The notes: generated by a model from the sequence alone, not told the origin. A stretch of 64,000 nt of DNA from Pseudomonas sp. B21-023 (GCF_024749165.1 NZ_CP087190.1:2639501-2703500); one strand, 5' to 3'. Shown: positions 1 through 7,594, counted from the first letter of the stretch. Numbers and translations: made by a program.

Positions 1-755
1 TGGTCACCCACCCGGTGCTCGACGCCTTCACCGTTTATGGCACCCAGCTGTTCTGGCCCCTGCACCTGACGCCGGAAAGCTGGGCGGCGGTATTCATCAT
101 CGACCCGGTGTATACCGTGCCGTTGCTGCTGGCGGTGGGCTATGCGGCGATCAGGGGCCTGAAGGGCAGGGCGACCGCGATGCTGTGCCTGGCACTGGGA
201 CTCAGCACGCTCTACCTGGGCTTCGGCCTGGCCGGGCGCATGGCCGCCGAGCAACGTTTCCACCTGGCCTTGCAGGCGCAGGGGGTCGAGGCCAGTGAGG
301 TCCGCGCGGTGCCCATCGCCTTCAACAGCCTGATCTGGCGGGTGCTGGCGAAAACCCCGGATGGCGATTACTACGAGGGCGTGAGCAGCGGGTTCGATCG
401 CGAACCTCCGGAGATGCTGCACCAGTCGCGCAATCTGGAGGCTGCCAAGGTACTGGCGGGCTCGCCACTGTACGAGCGCCTGCGCTGGTTCACCGATGAC
501 TGGCTGCGCTACGACATCATGGGTGACTCGCTGGTGGTCACCGACCTGCGCATGGGCATGCCAGGCAACTACAGTTTCCGCTTCGAAATGGCCCGGCGTG
601 ATGCCGCAGGGCAATGGACGGTGATCCAGCCCAGGGGCTGGATTGGTGGCGGTGCCGCCTCCCTGTTCGATGGCGAGCGGTTGAGCTTGATCTGGCGCCG
701 TATCCTCGACCAGCAACCGCCACTGCCACTTGCCGTGTGGGCGGGGCATTTGTAG
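1..755 (+). CDS. YdjM-type inner-membrane metal-dependent hydrolase, 5' truncated
   Basis: The reading frame is open from the first full codon (base 3), so the true start lies before the window. The first visible residues, VTHPVLDAF followed by YGTQLFWPL, match the conserved His/Asp core of the YdjM/DUF457 family of LexA-regulated, membrane-embedded putative metal-dependent hydrolases (recalled family motif: HPxLD followed about 7 residues later by G-T). After the core come two hydrophobic segments (about residues 25-47 and 58-75 of the visible part) and a soluble C-terminal domain of about 150 residues. The family is known; its substrate is not. The GTG at base 15 is internal to the conserved motif and is not a plausible start. 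Confidence 0.8.
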   Translation, partial: VTHPVLDAFTVYGTQLFWPLHLTPESWAAVFIIDPVYTVPLLLAVGYAAIRGLKGRATAMLCLALGLSTLYLGFGLAGRMAAEQRFHLALQAQGVEASEVRAVPIAFNSLIWRVLAKTPDGDYYEGVSSGFDREPPEMLHQSRNLEAAKVLAGSPLYERLRWFTDDWLRYDIMGDSLVVTDLRMGMPGNYSFRFEMARRDAAGQWTVIQPRGWIGGGAASLFDGERLSLIWRRILDQQPPLPLAVWAGHL

Positions 756-776
756 GTGGCTGGCTGGCTGGCGAGC

Positions 777-802
777 AAAAAAAGCCCGCCGGGTGGCGGG
801 CT
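777..802 (-). terminator. Rho-independent terminator for the small leftward gene
   Basis: A perfect 7-bp stem, GCCCGCC/GGCGGGC (785-791 and 796-802), has a 4-nt loop. Read leftward it is followed by a run of eight T (A in the plus strand, 777-784). It lies just downstream of the stop of the 60-residue leftward gene and could also stop rightward transcription from the YdjM-like gene. Confidence 0.8.
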
Positions 803-839
803 ACAAGGGCTTAGGGAGCAACACACAACAAATTCGGGG

Positions 840-1022
840 TCAGGCGACCAAGGTCTGGTCGAGCAAGCGGCCGGCCAGGGTCTCGGCGCAGCGGCGGCTG
901 GTCAACGGGCCGCTGATGGCTTCACCGTCGCGCAGCAGGTACCAGCAGGCCAAAAGGCCCTGTTGGCGCAGGCTGCTGGGGACTGCGCTGCCGACAACGG
1001 ACATGATCTGGATCGGGGCCAT
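840..1022 (-). CDS. Small conserved-type hypothetical protein (60 aa)
   Basis: The start is the ATG at 1022, preceded on the minus strand by AGGAGA six bases upstream; the longer upstream reading (7 extra residues) has no ribosome site. The protein begins MAPIQIMSVVG and contains a central stretch GLLACWYLLRDGEAISGPL, in which a short hydrophobic strand is followed by a D-G turn. I see no signal peptide and no known domain. A strong terminator follows the stop, which supports a real monocistronic gene. Function unknown. Confidence 0.6.
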   Translation of the reverse strand: MAPIQIMSVVGSAVPSSLRQQGLLACWYLLRDGEAISGPLTSRRCAETLAGRLLDQTLVA

Positions 1023-1123
1023 GGCGGATCTCCTCTCGAACATGGCCCTACCTTACCCAGGCGTCTTCAGGGTTTGAAATCAATGTCCTCGATAGTGGTC
1101 ATTGCTTTTATCAACTATGCCGC

Positions 1124-1465
1124 TTACCAGCGCGGCGGGCCGTAGTACACCGGTGGCGGGCCATAATAGCGGCGGTAGACCGGCGGCGGGGCGGGCACAT
1201 AGCGCTCGACCACATAGGGCTGGTAATACACCGGCGGTGGCGGCGCCTGCACATAGACCGGTGGCGGTGGATAGTAGGCCGGCTGGCGTTCGACGTAGAC
1301 AGTGCGGTCGTGGCCGCCCGATACGGCCGCCCCGACCACCGCGCCCACCACGGCCGCGCCGATCACCGGCCCCGGGCCGTACCAGCCGCCACCATGGGCC
1401 GAGGCTTGCCCGCTGATTGCCAGCGCGCCGACCAGCAGGGCGATTCCGGGGATGTAACGCTTCAT
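1124..1465 (-). CDS. Exported proline/tyrosine-rich glycine-zipper protein
   Basis: The start is the ATG at 1465 with GAGGT upstream (113 aa). Residues 1-23 form a signal peptide ending QASA before HGGGWYGPGP. A glycine-zipper-like hydrophobic segment (VIGAAVVGAVVGAAVSGG, about residues 34-51) follows. The C-terminal half is a low-complexity array of PPP-V-Y units (PPPPVYV, PPPVYRRYY, PPPVYYGPP), giving a very Tyr- and Pro-rich tail. The architecture suggests a periplasmic or outer-membrane-associated protein of the glycine-zipper type. The function is unknown, and I infer a role at the envelope from composition only. Confidence 0.75.
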   Translation of the reverse strand: MKRYIPGIALLVGALAISGQASAHGGGWYGPGPVIGAAVVGAVVGAAVSGGHDRTVYVERQPAYYPPPPVYVQAPPPPVYYQPYVVERYVPAPPPVYRRYYGPPPVYYGPPRW

Positions 1466-1626
1466 GGCGACACCTCGCAAGACAACCCCACGTTCGGGGT
1501 CTGTCTACTATGACCGCACTCTCGGTCAACCGCGCCATGGCAAAGGGTAAAGGTTGTGTAAGGGGCGACCGGCGGCGGGGTCTGGTACGCTGGCGCAATC
1601 GATTCAGCCATGACAGAGGAACCGCG

Positions 1627-2448
1627 ATGAGCCATTCACCGAGCAGGGACACCGTGTTGTGCATTTCCCTGGCCGGGCGCCCCGGTACGTTCGGCGTACG
1701 CTTTCACAACCATCTGTATCAGCAGTTGGGCCTGGACTATTACTACAAGGCCATGACCACCCAGGACCTGCCGGCCGCCGTGGCCGGCATCCGCGCCCTG
1801 GGTATTCGCGGTTGCGGCGTATCGATGCCCTACAAGGAAGCCTGCCTGGCCTTGGTGGACGAGGTCGACCCCTCGGCTGCGGCCATCGACTCGGTGAACA
1901 CCCTGGTCAATACCGCAGGCCATCTGAAGGCCTACAACACTGACTACCTGGCGGTACGGCAGCTACTGGCCGAGCGGCGGGTCGACCCGGCGACCGGCTT
2001 CGCCCTGCGCGGCAGCGGTGGCATGGCCAAGGCGGTGGCCAGCGCGCTGCGCGACGCTGGTTTTCGCGACGGCATCATCGTCGCCCGCAACGAGCAGGCC
2101 GGGCGGCAACTGGCGGATGTTTGCGGCTACCGTTGGCTGCCTGAACTGCAGGACCGTTGCCCGCCGATGCTGATCAACGTCACGCCGATCGGCATGGCCG
2201 GGGGCCCGGAGGCCGACCAGCTGGCCTTCAGCGAAACCGCAATCGCGGCGGCCGAGCGGGTATTCGATGTGGTTGCACTGCCGGCACGCACACCGCTGAT
2301 CCGCGCCGCCGAGGCGCTGGGCAAACCGGTGATCACCGGCCTCGACGTCATCGCGCTTCAGGCGCTGGAGCAGTTCGTGTTGTACACCGGGGTCCGGCCG
2401 ACAGCCGAACAGGTGGCGGCTGCCGTGGCGTATGCCCGTGAAGGCTGA
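1627..2448 (+). CDS. Shikimate 5-dehydrogenase family protein (AroE-like paralogue)
   Basis: The ATG at 1627 follows AGAGGA (1615-1620); the open frame runs further upstream but without a site. At 273 aa the length is typical of AroE. The catalytic Lys/Asp pair of the family is present (SMPYKEACL; AYNTDYLAV), as is a glycine-rich nucleotide loop (RGSGGMAKAVASAL). The N-terminal substrate motif differs from true AroE: the usual S-x-S-P-x-x-H-N is replaced by SLAGRPGTFGVRFHN, so the paired serines that hold shikimate are absent or moved. I infer a paralogous oxidoreductase (RifI/SdhL/Ael1-like groups are known in P. putida) rather than the housekeeping biosynthetic enzyme. It stands alone with no aro neighbours. 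Confidence 0.82.
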   Translation: MSHSPSRDTVLCISLAGRPGTFGVRFHNHLYQQLGLDYYYKAMTTQDLPAAVAGIRALGIRGCGVSMPYKEACLALVDEVDPSAAAIDSVNTLVNTAGHLKAYNTDYLAVRQLLAERRVDPATGFALRGSGGMAKAVASALRDAGFRDGIIVARNEQAGRQLADVCGYRWLPELQDRCPPMLINVTPIGMAGGPEADQLAFSETAIAAAERVFDVVALPARTPLIRAAEALGKPVITGLDVIALQALEQFVLYTGVRPTAEQVAAAVAYAREG

Positions 2449-2460
2449 TTAGGTGTAGAA

Positions 2461-2512
2461 GGGCGCCGCTGCGCGCCGCATCGCCGGCAAGCCGGCTCCC
2501 ACACTGTGGGTG
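2461..2512. repeat. REP-type palindromic element (single copy)
   Basis: This extragenic repeat has the core CATCGCCGGCAAGCCGGCTC (2479-2498) followed by CCACA, preceded by the short GC palindrome GGCGCCGCTGCGCGCC. The same core recurs at 58458-58482 of this window. It fills the gap between two convergent genes, a usual REP location. Confidence 0.65.
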
Positions 2513-2530
2513 CTGGCTGCTGGCGGGTTA

Positions 2531-2776
2531 TCAGAACACCCGCTGATCCTTGTCATCCAGCTGCTGGTCAACCAGCGCCCGGCCATGGGCCAGGGAGACG
2601 TGCTGGGCATTCTCCAGGTCGGCGAAGAACTTCATCGGCATCGATAGTCGCCTGCTGCTGTGGCCGGCAGGGTCGGTGATCACGCAGCCTGCAGCATAGG
2701 GCAGGGGAGAGTCGGGGTGGGGCATCACGCTGGCGGTGATGGTGTGGTCGCGGTATTCACAGTGAAGGGTTTGCAT
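2531..2776 (-). CDS. Hypothetical protein (81 aa)
   Basis: The start is taken as the ATG at 2776, with GAGG eight bases upstream on the minus strand; an upstream in-frame ATG would add 14 residues with a poorer site. The product begins MQTLHCEYRDHTITASV, contains AAGCVITDPAG and ends DDKDQRVF. It is soluble and acidic at the C-terminus, with no membrane segment or signal peptide. It resembles small stress- or DNA-associated Pseudomonas proteins only in size; I recognise no domain. It lies directly downstream of gloA on the same strand (about 100 bp) and could be co-transcribed. Confidence 0.6.
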   Translation of the reverse strand: MQTLHCEYRDHTITASVMPHPDSPLPYAAGCVITDPAGHSSRRLSMPMKFFADLENAQHVSLAHGRALVDQQLDDKDQRVF

Positions 2777-2872
2777 CGTCCTTACCTCGCTGTGGCTTGG
2801 AACAGGCGTTACTTCCATATACCACAGCGAGGGGCCGAGGGTTCCCGGCCCGACGAGCGCGACCGGTGGGTA

Positions 2873-3400
2873 TCAGCCCTTGAGTTCGGTCGGCTGGATG
2901 ACCTCGACCCAGTAGCCGTCCGGGTCCTTGACGAAGGCCAGGTGGTTCATGCGGCCATCCTGCAGGCGCTTCTGGAACGGGACGTCCAGCGCCTCGAAGC
3001 GGGCGCAGGCAACACGTACGTCCGGTACCGAAATGCAGATGTGGCCGAAACCGCGTGGGTCGGTATTGCCATTGTGGTAGGCGAAGTCGGGGTCGTTCTC
3101 GGTGCCGTGGTTGTGGGTCAGCTCGAGTACGCCGGGGATCGATTTCATCCACTGATGGCGCTCGGCGTCATCGGCAGGAATCTGCGCCGGGTCGACCAGG
3201 GCCAGGAAATACAGGCTGAAAGCCGCCTCCGGGAAGTCGCGCTTGTCCACCAGGCGAAAGCCCAGCACGCGGGTGTAGAAGTCCAGGGACTTCTCGATGT
3301 CCTTGACCCGCAGCATGGTGTGGTTGAACACGAATTGGGCGGTGGCGGTGTCTGGTTGGGCGGTCACGCCGGGGAGGGTTTGCAGATCGTGCAGGCTCAT
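2873..3400 (-). CDS. gloA: Lactoylglutathione lyase (glyoxalase I)
   Basis: Isomerises the hemithioacetal of methylglyoxal and glutathione to S-D-lactoylglutathione in the cytosol. The 175-residue length and inserts are of the long form shared with eukaryotic enzymes and P. putida. Metal ligand positions are recognisable: His27 in FNHTMLRVKD, Glu in LELTHNHG, His in GFGHICISV and Glu in YWVEVIQP. Two betaalphabetabetabeta modules (VOC fold) are evident. The next gene upstream on the same strand is the MvaT-family regulator, separated by a terminator, so gloA probably has its own promoter between 3401 and 3460. Confidence 0.93.
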   Translation of the reverse strand: MSLHDLQTLPGVTAQPDTATAQFVFNHTMLRVKDIEKSLDFYTRVLGFRLVDKRDFPEAAFSLYFLALVDPAQIPADDAERHQWMKSIPGVLELTHNHGTENDPDFAYHNGNTDPRGFGHICISVPDVRVACARFEALDVPFQKRLQDGRMNHLAFVKDPDGYWVEVIQPTELKG

Positions 3401-3460
3401 GGGTACTCCGGAATCAGGGCCTTGAATAGGTTTGCCATGATACGGAAGTCAACCAGCAGC

Positions 3461-3494
3461 GCAAATGAAAGCGCCCCGCACGAGTGCGGGGCGC
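3461..3494 (-). terminator. Intrinsic terminator after the MvaT-family gene
   Basis: GCGCCCCGCAC (3471-3481) pairs perfectly with GTGCGGGGCGC (3484-3494) around a tight GA loop. In the leftward direction the stem is followed by TTTCATTT. It lies between the stop of the MvaT-family gene (3607) and the start of gloA (3400). Confidence 0.7.
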
Positions 3495-3606
3495 CGGAAT
3501 TAGAGGCCCGCATGTGCGGGCGCGTGATGGGGTCGCTAGTCCTTTAGCTGGTTCGATACTGAGCCTGCGGGTGTGAAAAAAGTGTGAAGCAGGTGTCGAG
3601 GTTTCA

Positions 3607-3963
3607 TCAGCGCACCCAACTTTCCACCGTCTGCGCCCCGTACTGTTCCTTCCAGGCTTTCAGCCCGCGGTGGTTGCCGCCTTTGGTCTCGATCCGCTCG
3701 CCGGTATGGGGGTTCGCGTAGACCTTTACCACCCGCGGGCGGCGTTGCTGCTTGACCGCGGCCGGGGCGCGGGTCACGGCTTTCGGGTCGAGAATGGCGA
3801 TGATATCGCGCAGGCTCTTGTCATAGCTTTTCATCAGGCCGACTAGTTTCTGCTCGAATTCGATTTCGCGTTTAAGGCCGGCATCCTTTTTCAGCGCTTC
3901 CAGTTGTGCCATCTGTTCCTTGAGCGCTTTTTCGGCAGCACGAAACTCTGCAAGTCTGGACAC
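3607..3963 (-). CDS. turB: MvaT/H-NS-like xenogeneic silencer (TurB-like)
   Basis: The start is a GTG at 3963 with AGGAG eight bases upstream; the 24 residues that could precede it are not family-like. The 118-aa product begins VSRLAEFRAAEKALKEQM, the conserved MvaT coiled-coil dimerisation helix, followed by LKREIEFEQKLVGLMKSYDKS. The C-terminal DNA-binding domain has the family's PHTGERIETKGGNHRGLKAW, a minor-groove AT-pincer type motif, and ends ESWVR. MvaT paralogues silence AT-rich, horizontally acquired DNA and act as nucleoid proteins. Position next to gloA and an OprD/cobF pair fits the remembered turB locus of P. putida; the paralogue name is an inference. Confidence 0.88.
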   Translation of the reverse strand: MSRLAEFRAAEKALKEQMAQLEALKKDAGLKREIEFEQKLVGLMKSYDKSLRDIIAILDPKAVTRAPAAVKQQRRPRVVKVYANPHTGERIETKGGNHRGLKAWKEQYGAQTVESWVR

Positions 3964-4297
3964 TGTCTTCACTCCTGTAAGTCTGCCGTGGCGGGACGTG
4001 ACGAACATGAAACCAGACTGAACGCCGGCCACGTGGATGGGTAAAGCTGTTCGCTAAGCGAGAGTGTAGTAGTCGCTTGCGAGTGGGTAAACAGCAAACT
4101 TTCTATCAATTACTCGGGAACTTTGCCGATTTTTTACGCGTTATTCGAAAAGACCCGGCCAACCACCTTAGACCATGGTCCCATGGCTTAGGCTAGAGCC
4201 CTTGGCGGAAAATTATGGATGATGGTCGAAGTGTATTCGTTCATCGCGTAGTGCCGGTGCAGATGACTGCCCGGATGGTTTTTCGTCTTTCTTCTGG
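3964..4297. promoter_or_regulatory. AT-rich divergent promoter region with a CCATGG palindrome
   Basis: This gap separates the leftward MvaT-family gene from the rightward porin. It contains AT-rich tracts (GATTTTTTACG near 4127-4137; AACTTTCTATCAATTAC near 4095-4111). Between 4166 and 4192 lies an imperfect inverted repeat, CCTTAGACCATGG-TC-CCATGGCTTAGG, with arms that differ by one inserted base and one transversion. It sits about 106 bp upstream of the porin start and is a plausible operator. I do not know the cognate regulator. No gene is evident here. Confidence 0.5.
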
Positions 4298-5599
4298 ATG
4301 TTCCTTCGCATGTTTGCCCCTTTCCCCCTCGCCCCCGGGCGCCGAGTTGCCGGCTTGTTCTTCCTGTGTGCCGGTGTCAACGCCCAGGCCGCCGGTTTTC
4401 TTGAAGACAGCAGTGCCAAGGTCGAAGCACGCAATGTCTATTTCAACCGGGACTTCCGTGACGGCCACACCAGTTCCAAGCAAGGCGCGTCGAAGCGCGA
4501 AGAGTGGGCGCAGGGCTTTATTCTCAATGTTCAGTCCGGTTATACCCAGGGACCGGTCGGATTCGGCGTGGATGCGCTGGGGATGATTGGTTTCAAGCTC
4601 GACTCCAGTCCCGCCGACAGCAATAGCGGCCTGTTGCCGTCGTCCGGGCACGACCCGCGCCATTCCGCCGACCAGTACGCCAAGATGGGCATCGCCGGCA
4701 AGGTGAAGGTGTCCAACACGGTATTCAAGTACGGTTCGATGATGCCGGACGTGCCGCTGCTCAAGTACAACGACGGGCGCCTGCTGCCGACCATGTTCCA
4801 TGGCGCCTGGTTGACCTCCGAGGAAGTGCGCGACCTCAAGTTCACCCTGGCACGCCTGAACCAGTACACCGCGCGGGATTCCACCGACCGCCAGGACATC
4901 CGCGTGCACTGCAAGAACAAGCGCTATGCCTGCGATATCGAGGCCGATCATTTCGACCTGGCCGGCGTCGACTACCGCTTCAACGACCGCGTCAGCGCGC
5001 AGTACCAGGTGTCCAAGCTGGAAAACATCTACCGCCAGCACTTCCTCGGGCTGGTCGCCAGCCAGCCGCTGGAAGTCGGCACGCTGTCGGCGGACCTGCG
5101 GGTGATCAAGAGCGACGACATCGGCAATGCCCGTGCCGGGCGCATCGACCACCGCGCCTTCAGCGGCATGCTTGGCTACAGCCTGGGTGGGCACAAGCTC
5201 AGCGCCGGCTGGCAGCGCATGTACGGCGACAGCGCCATGCCGTACCTCGACGGCACCAACCCCTATCTGGTCAACTATGCCCAGGTCAACGACTTCGCCG
5301 CCGCCCAGGAGCGTTCCTGGCAGGTGCGCTACGACTACGATTTCAAGGCCCTGGGCGTGCCCGGCCTGACCTTCTTCACCCGCTACATCAATGGCGACAA
5401 TGTGAAGGTCCCTGGCAGCAACGCCGAAGGCAAGGAATGGGAACGCGACAGCGAGCTGAAGTACCAGGTGCAGAGCGGCACCTTCAAGGACGTCAGCGTG
5501 CGCCTGCGCAACTCCACCTACCGCAGCAACTACGAGAAGTGGGCGCGTGACATGGACGAAACCCGGGTCATTGTCAGCTACAACTTCTCGATCCTCTGA
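4298..5599 (+). CDS. OprD-family outer-membrane porin
   Basis: The 433-aa precursor has a signal peptide (about residues 1-30, with GLFFLCAGVNAQA before AGFLEDS). The mature N-terminus FLEDSSAKVEARNVYFNRDF is the classic OprD beginning, and alternating beta-strand patterning continues to the terminal strand ETRVIVSYNFSIL, which ends in hydrophobic residues as porins do. OprD-family channels are 18-stranded and specific for small carboxylates or basic amino acids. A Cys pair (VHCKNKRYAC) lies in a loop near residue 205. The ATG at 4298 and the one at 4310 are both possible; neither has a strong ribosome site. The specific substrate cannot be told from sequence alone. Confidence 0.9.
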   Translation: MFLRMFAPFPLAPGRRVAGLFFLCAGVNAQAAGFLEDSSAKVEARNVYFNRDFRDGHTSSKQGASKREEWAQGFILNVQSGYTQGPVGFGVDALGMIGFKLDSSPADSNSGLLPSSGHDPRHSADQYAKMGIAGKVKVSNTVFKYGSMMPDVPLLKYNDGRLLPTMFHGAWLTSEEVRDLKFTLARLNQYTARDSTDRQDIRVHCKNKRYACDIEADHFDLAGVDYRFNDRVSAQYQVSKLENIYRQHFLGLVASQPLEVGTLSADLRVIKSDDIGNARAGRIDHRAFSGMLGYSLGGHKLSAGWQRMYGDSAMPYLDGTNPYLVNYAQVNDFAAAQERSWQVRYDYDFKALGVPGLTFFTRYINGDNVKVPGSNAEGKEWERDSELKYQVQSGTFKDVSVRLRNSTYRSNYEKWARDMDETRVIVSYNFSIL

Positions 5600-5663
5600 C
5601 CCGTTTTGCCAAACGACCGGTGGTCGGTCGACAATGACCACCGGCAACCAGGCAGGGCAGGCG

Positions 5664-6413
5664 ATGAAACAGCTTCTACTGATCGGTATCGGACCGGGCG
5701 ATCCTCGCCAGGTCACCTACGAGGCGGTGGAGGCGCTGCGGCGCGCCACGGTATTCTTCGTGCTCGACAAGGGCAGCGACAAGGACGACCTGGTGCGCCT
5801 GCGCCGGGCCATCCTCGAGCGCTACCTGCCCGAGGGTGGTTACCGCCTGGTGCAGGTCGAGGACCCGCGCCGGGACGGCCAGGCGCCGGATTATGTCGGC
5901 GCCGTGCAGGACTGGCATGCCCAGCGCGCCGCATTGTACGCCCGGCTGATCGAGGATGAGCTGGGCAGCGATGATGTCGGCGCGTTCCTGCTTTGGGGCG
6001 AGCCGGCGTTGTACGACAGCACCCTGCGTATTCTCGACCTGGTCCGCGAACGCGGCCTGACGCTGGCCTTGCAGGTGATTCCAGGCATCAGCAGCATCCA
6101 GGCGCTGGCCGCCCGTCACCAGATCCCGCTCAACCGTATCGGCGAGCCGCTGACCGTGCTGCCGGGGCGACGCCTGGGCGAACAGACGCGGATCGACAAT
6201 GTGCTGGTGATGCTCGATGGCCAGTGCGCGTTCGCCGCCCTGGATGATCCGCAACTGGTGATCTACTGGGGCGCCTACCTGGGCACGCCGGACGAGCTGC
6301 TGGTGAGCGGGCCGTTGCAGGCGGTGAAGGGGCGCATCCTTCAGTTGCGCGATGAGGCGCGGCGGCGCAAGGGGTGGATCATGGATACCTATCTGTTGCG
6401 CAGGGAGGGGTAG
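5664..6413 (+). CDS. cobF: Precorrin-6A synthase (deacetylating)
   Basis: An S-adenosylmethionine-dependent tetrapyrrole methylase of aerobic cobalamin synthesis: it methylates precorrin-5 at C-1 with loss of acetate. The start is the ATG at 5664 behind GGCAGGG, giving MKQLLLIGIGPGDPRQVTYEA, the TP-methylase glycine motif (GIGPGDP). Further family signatures are FLLWGEPALYDST and QVIPGISSIQALAARH. At 249 aa the length is normal. It stands apart from other cob genes, which is common for cobF in Pseudomonas. It may be co-transcribed with the porin (64 bp gap). Confidence 0.9.
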   Translation: MKQLLLIGIGPGDPRQVTYEAVEALRRATVFFVLDKGSDKDDLVRLRRAILERYLPEGGYRLVQVEDPRRDGQAPDYVGAVQDWHAQRAALYARLIEDELGSDDVGAFLLWGEPALYDSTLRILDLVRERGLTLALQVIPGISSIQALAARHQIPLNRIGEPLTVLPGRRLGEQTRIDNVLVMLDGQCAFAALDDPQLVIYWGAYLGTPDELLVSGPLQAVKGRILQLRDEARRRKGWIMDTYLLRREG

Positions 6414-6440
6414 TGGTTGGTGGCTGGCGGGAGAGTTGCA

Positions 6441-6460
6441 GCGCCTGTGAGATCAAGCGC
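6441..6460. repeat. Partial copy of the REP family near the RAYT gene
   Basis: Twenty bases, GCGCCTGTGAGATCAAGCGC, match 19/20 the head of the REP pair at 11772-11791 (G there at the single differing position). The rest of the repeat is absent. It lies just after the stop of cobF. Confidence 0.5.
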
Positions 6461-6482
6461 TGTAGATCCATCGTCAGACCCA

Positions 6483-6788
6483 TCAAGGCCGCTGTGGCAA
6501 CACCGAACTGCCAAAGCTGTTGCCCATGCGCGTCGAGGTCGCTGCCGGTGTCGCCAAGCCCATCTGGTTTGGTGCCCTGCGCTGCATCTGCCTGACCGGG
6601 TCGAGCTGATCGCGCAGGCCCTTGGCGGCGCGCGGATCGGCCCCTTGCAGCTGTCGGCTCAGACAGTCGTAGGCCAGTGCCCGCGATTGCCCGACCTGCA
6701 CGTCGATGCAGCCCTTGGACGGTTCGGCCAGCGCCGGCAGGGCGCAGGCCAGCAGCAGCGGCAAAGTGATCAGCGACAGTCGAATCAT
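6483..6788 (-). CDS. Small exported hypothetical protein (101 aa)
   Basis: The start is the ATG at 6788 with GGAGA upstream on the minus strand. Residues 1-21 (MIRLSLITLPLLLACALPALA) are a clean signal peptide, with cleavage before EPSKGCID. The mature part has two Cys (SKGCIDVQVG; AYDCLSRQL) likely joined by a disulfide, then a Gln/Arg-rich linker and a tail ending SVLPQRP. The hydrophobic region contains one Cys but lacks a convincing lipobox. Periplasmic location is inferred; function unknown. It is divergent from the vreA-like gene, and the PHO box between them could affect both. Confidence 0.7.
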   Translation of the reverse strand: MIRLSLITLPLLLACALPALAEPSKGCIDVQVGQSRALAYDCLSRQLQGADPRAAKGLRDQLDPVRQMQRRAPNQMGLATPAATSTRMGNSFGSSVLPQRP

Positions 6789-6869
6789 GGTGCTTCTCCG
6801 TGCAGTCATTCCTTGCGCCAGTCTATTCGCTGCCAGCATGGGACGGGGTGAAGCTTTGATTGCCGAGGC

Positions 6870-6887
6870 CTGTCACCACAGCGTCAT
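6870..6887 (+). promoter_or_regulatory. Candidate PHO box (PhoB site)
   Basis: The sequence CTGTCAC-CACA-GCGTCAT has the 7-4-7 direct-repeat layout of PhoB boxes (consensus CTGTCAT-N4-CTGTCAY); the first half matches 6/7 and the second 5/7 to CTGTCAT. It lies 63 bases before the preferred GTG start of the STN/TonB gene. The homologous vreAIR (PUMA3) operon of P. aeruginosa is, as I recall, phosphate-controlled, so the site is in the expected place. Confidence 0.6.
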
Positions 6888-6949
6888 ACACAGGCCCCAG
6901 GATGACGTTTCCCCCGGCGACGGCGGCCAGCAAGGAGGCCAGATCTCCC

Positions 6950-7594
6950 GTGCGTGCATTGCTTGTGGCCGGCGCGCTGATACTGGCCTGGCTGGTGGCG
7001 GCGCCAGGGGCGCGTGGCCAGCCGATACTGACCTTCGACCTACCGGCGCAGGCGCTGGACCGGGCGCTGGACAGCTTCGGCCGGCAGAGTGGCCTGGCGG
7101 TGCTGGTCGACCAGGCGTTGCTCGCCGGCCAGCGCTCCAGCCCGCTGCGCGGCCGCTACACGCCGCGCGAGGGTTTGCAGCGCTTGTTGCAAGGTACCGG
7201 TCTGCAGGCGCGCCACGGCAGCGGTGGATTCACCCTGCAACCGTTGCGCCTGCGAACAACGCCCGGGCGTGGCCGGAGTGAAGGCCCGGCGTCGGGCAGT
7301 TATGCGGTGGCATTGCAACACGCGGTCGAGCGCGCTCTGTGCGCTTGGCCGTCGACCCGCCCGGGCAGCTACCGGGCGGCCGTGCAGGTCTGGATCGATG
7401 CCAGCGGGCAACTGGTGCAGAGCCGGCTGCTGGCCTCCACGGGCGACTTTGCCCGCGATGCCGCGCTGGTCGAGCGGCTGCGGGCGGTGCGCCTGGAGCA
7501 GGCGCCGCCGACTTCACTGGCACAGCCGCTGACCCTGTTGCTGCGCCCGGAACCTATGGATTGCCCTCTTTCGCAAGGAGCTGCGGCGGCATGA
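6950..7594 (+). CDS. vreA: VreA-like surface-signalling protein: STN plus TonB C-terminal domain
   Basis: The preferred start is the GTG at 6950: AAGGAGG lies at 6932-6938, the first residues then form a signal peptide (VRALLVAGALILAWLVAAP, cut near ARG-QP), and the PHO box falls upstream. The open frame extends to a TTG at 6860 and an ATG at 6902, which would put the box inside or against the gene. The mature protein starts with an STN (secretin/TonB short N-terminal) domain (ILTFDLPAQALDRALDSFG, about residues 27-95) and continues into a TonB-like C-terminal domain (YRAAVQVWIDASGQLVQS, about 125-205). There is no beta-barrel. This odd combination is that of VreA of the PUMA3 system. It overlaps the sigma factor gene by ATGA. 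Confidence 0.72.
   Translation: MRALLVAGALILAWLVAAPGARGQPILTFDLPAQALDRALDSFGRQSGLAVLVDQALLAGQRSSPLRGRYTPREGLQRLLQGTGLQARHGSGGFTLQPLRLRTTPGRGRSEGPASGSYAVALQHAVERALCAWPSTRPGSYRAAVQVWIDASGQLVQSRLLASTGDFARDAALVERLRAVRLEQAPPTSLAQPLTLLLRPEPMDCPLSQGAAAA

Noticed and set aside
6860..6949. N-terminal extension of the VreA-like protein to TTG 6860 or ATG 6902
   Set aside because: It would include or abut the PHO box and bury the signal peptide; GTG 6950 has the better ribosome site.
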